64,000 nucleotides of DNA from assembly GCA_943788675.1 (NCBI GenBank), contig CALSRE010000001.1, positions 113,400-177,399 of the forward strand, given 5' to 3'. The position numbers were made by a program, and so were the translations under genes. Under the pieces are notes generated by a model. That model saw only the letters and a list, made by a program, of their open reading frames with translations, did no database searches and was not told the DNA's origin. This stretch comes from an uncultured bacterium (GTDB lineage Bacteria > Fidelibacterota > Marinisomatia > Marinisomatales > Marinisomataceae). This document shows positions 63,859 through 64,000 of this stretch, piece after piece (position 1 is the stretch's first letter; each line of letters begins with the position of its first letter).

Positions 63859-64000
63859 AAGATTTGACACTCTGGACTTTGTAAGATCTCTCAACTCTTC
63901 AACGCTTAAATCTTTATAATCAGCTGGAATAATTGGTTCTCCAAAAACAGTTATCAATTTTCCTGGATTGACAATCCAGCTATTCCTTACATTTGCGCTG
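63850..64000 (-). CDS. Probable lysophospholipid acyltransferase (PlsC-like), C-terminal fragment only
   Basis: Minus-strand SANVRNSWIVNPGKLITVFGEPIIPADYKDLSVEELRDLTKSRVSNLLV*. Confidence 0.55.
   Translation of the reverse strand, partial: SANVRNSWIVNPGKLITVFGEPIIPADYKDLSVEELRDLTKSRVSNLLV

Overview
AT-rich, gene-dense bacterial window. Gene content suggests a marine FCB-group bacterium, possibly Marinimicrobia/SAR406; this is inferred from gene content only. Layout: (1) 1-5.5 kb: fabH, RNase P RNA, zinc-ribbon protein, SET-domain gene coupled to metK, ahcY and a sugar transferase, in a stretch with many reading-frame breaks. (2) 5.5-37 kb: a large surface-polysaccharide locus with Asp-box propeller, formyltransferase, dPGM, HldA-like kinase, glycosyltransferases, Wzy, Wzx, heparinase-like protein, AsnB, bi-domain oxidoreductase, WecC/WecB, Wza/Wzz, CysC-like kinase, nucleotidyltransferase, a tRNA(CAT), class IV aminotransferase plus sulfotransferase-like gene, M1 peptidase, Wzi-like protein, GmhA, epimerases and a DegT aminotransferase. 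(3) 37-64 kb: TonB-dependent receptor, DnaG/YqeY/CvpA, an orphan degenerate DNA methylase, an amidinotransferase-fold enzyme, CoaE, Adk, FloA/NfeD, and an envelope operon (RseP, Dxr, LpxA, FabZ, LpxC, LpxD, OmpH, BamA, UppS, Mrp, ferredoxin). Main points for follow-up: a housekeeping-context DnaG whose four canonical zinc ligands are all replaced; a tRNA with 3 nt on each side between two ORFs; a class IV aminotransferase / sulfotransferase-like / small membrane protein chain coupled by ATGA overlaps; a CysC-like kinase overlapping a small nucleotidyltransferase by 44 nt; a coupled formyltransferase-dPGM-HldA cassette; and an orphan methylase with altered catalytic motifs. Family calls come from reading motifs by eye; no database search was possible.
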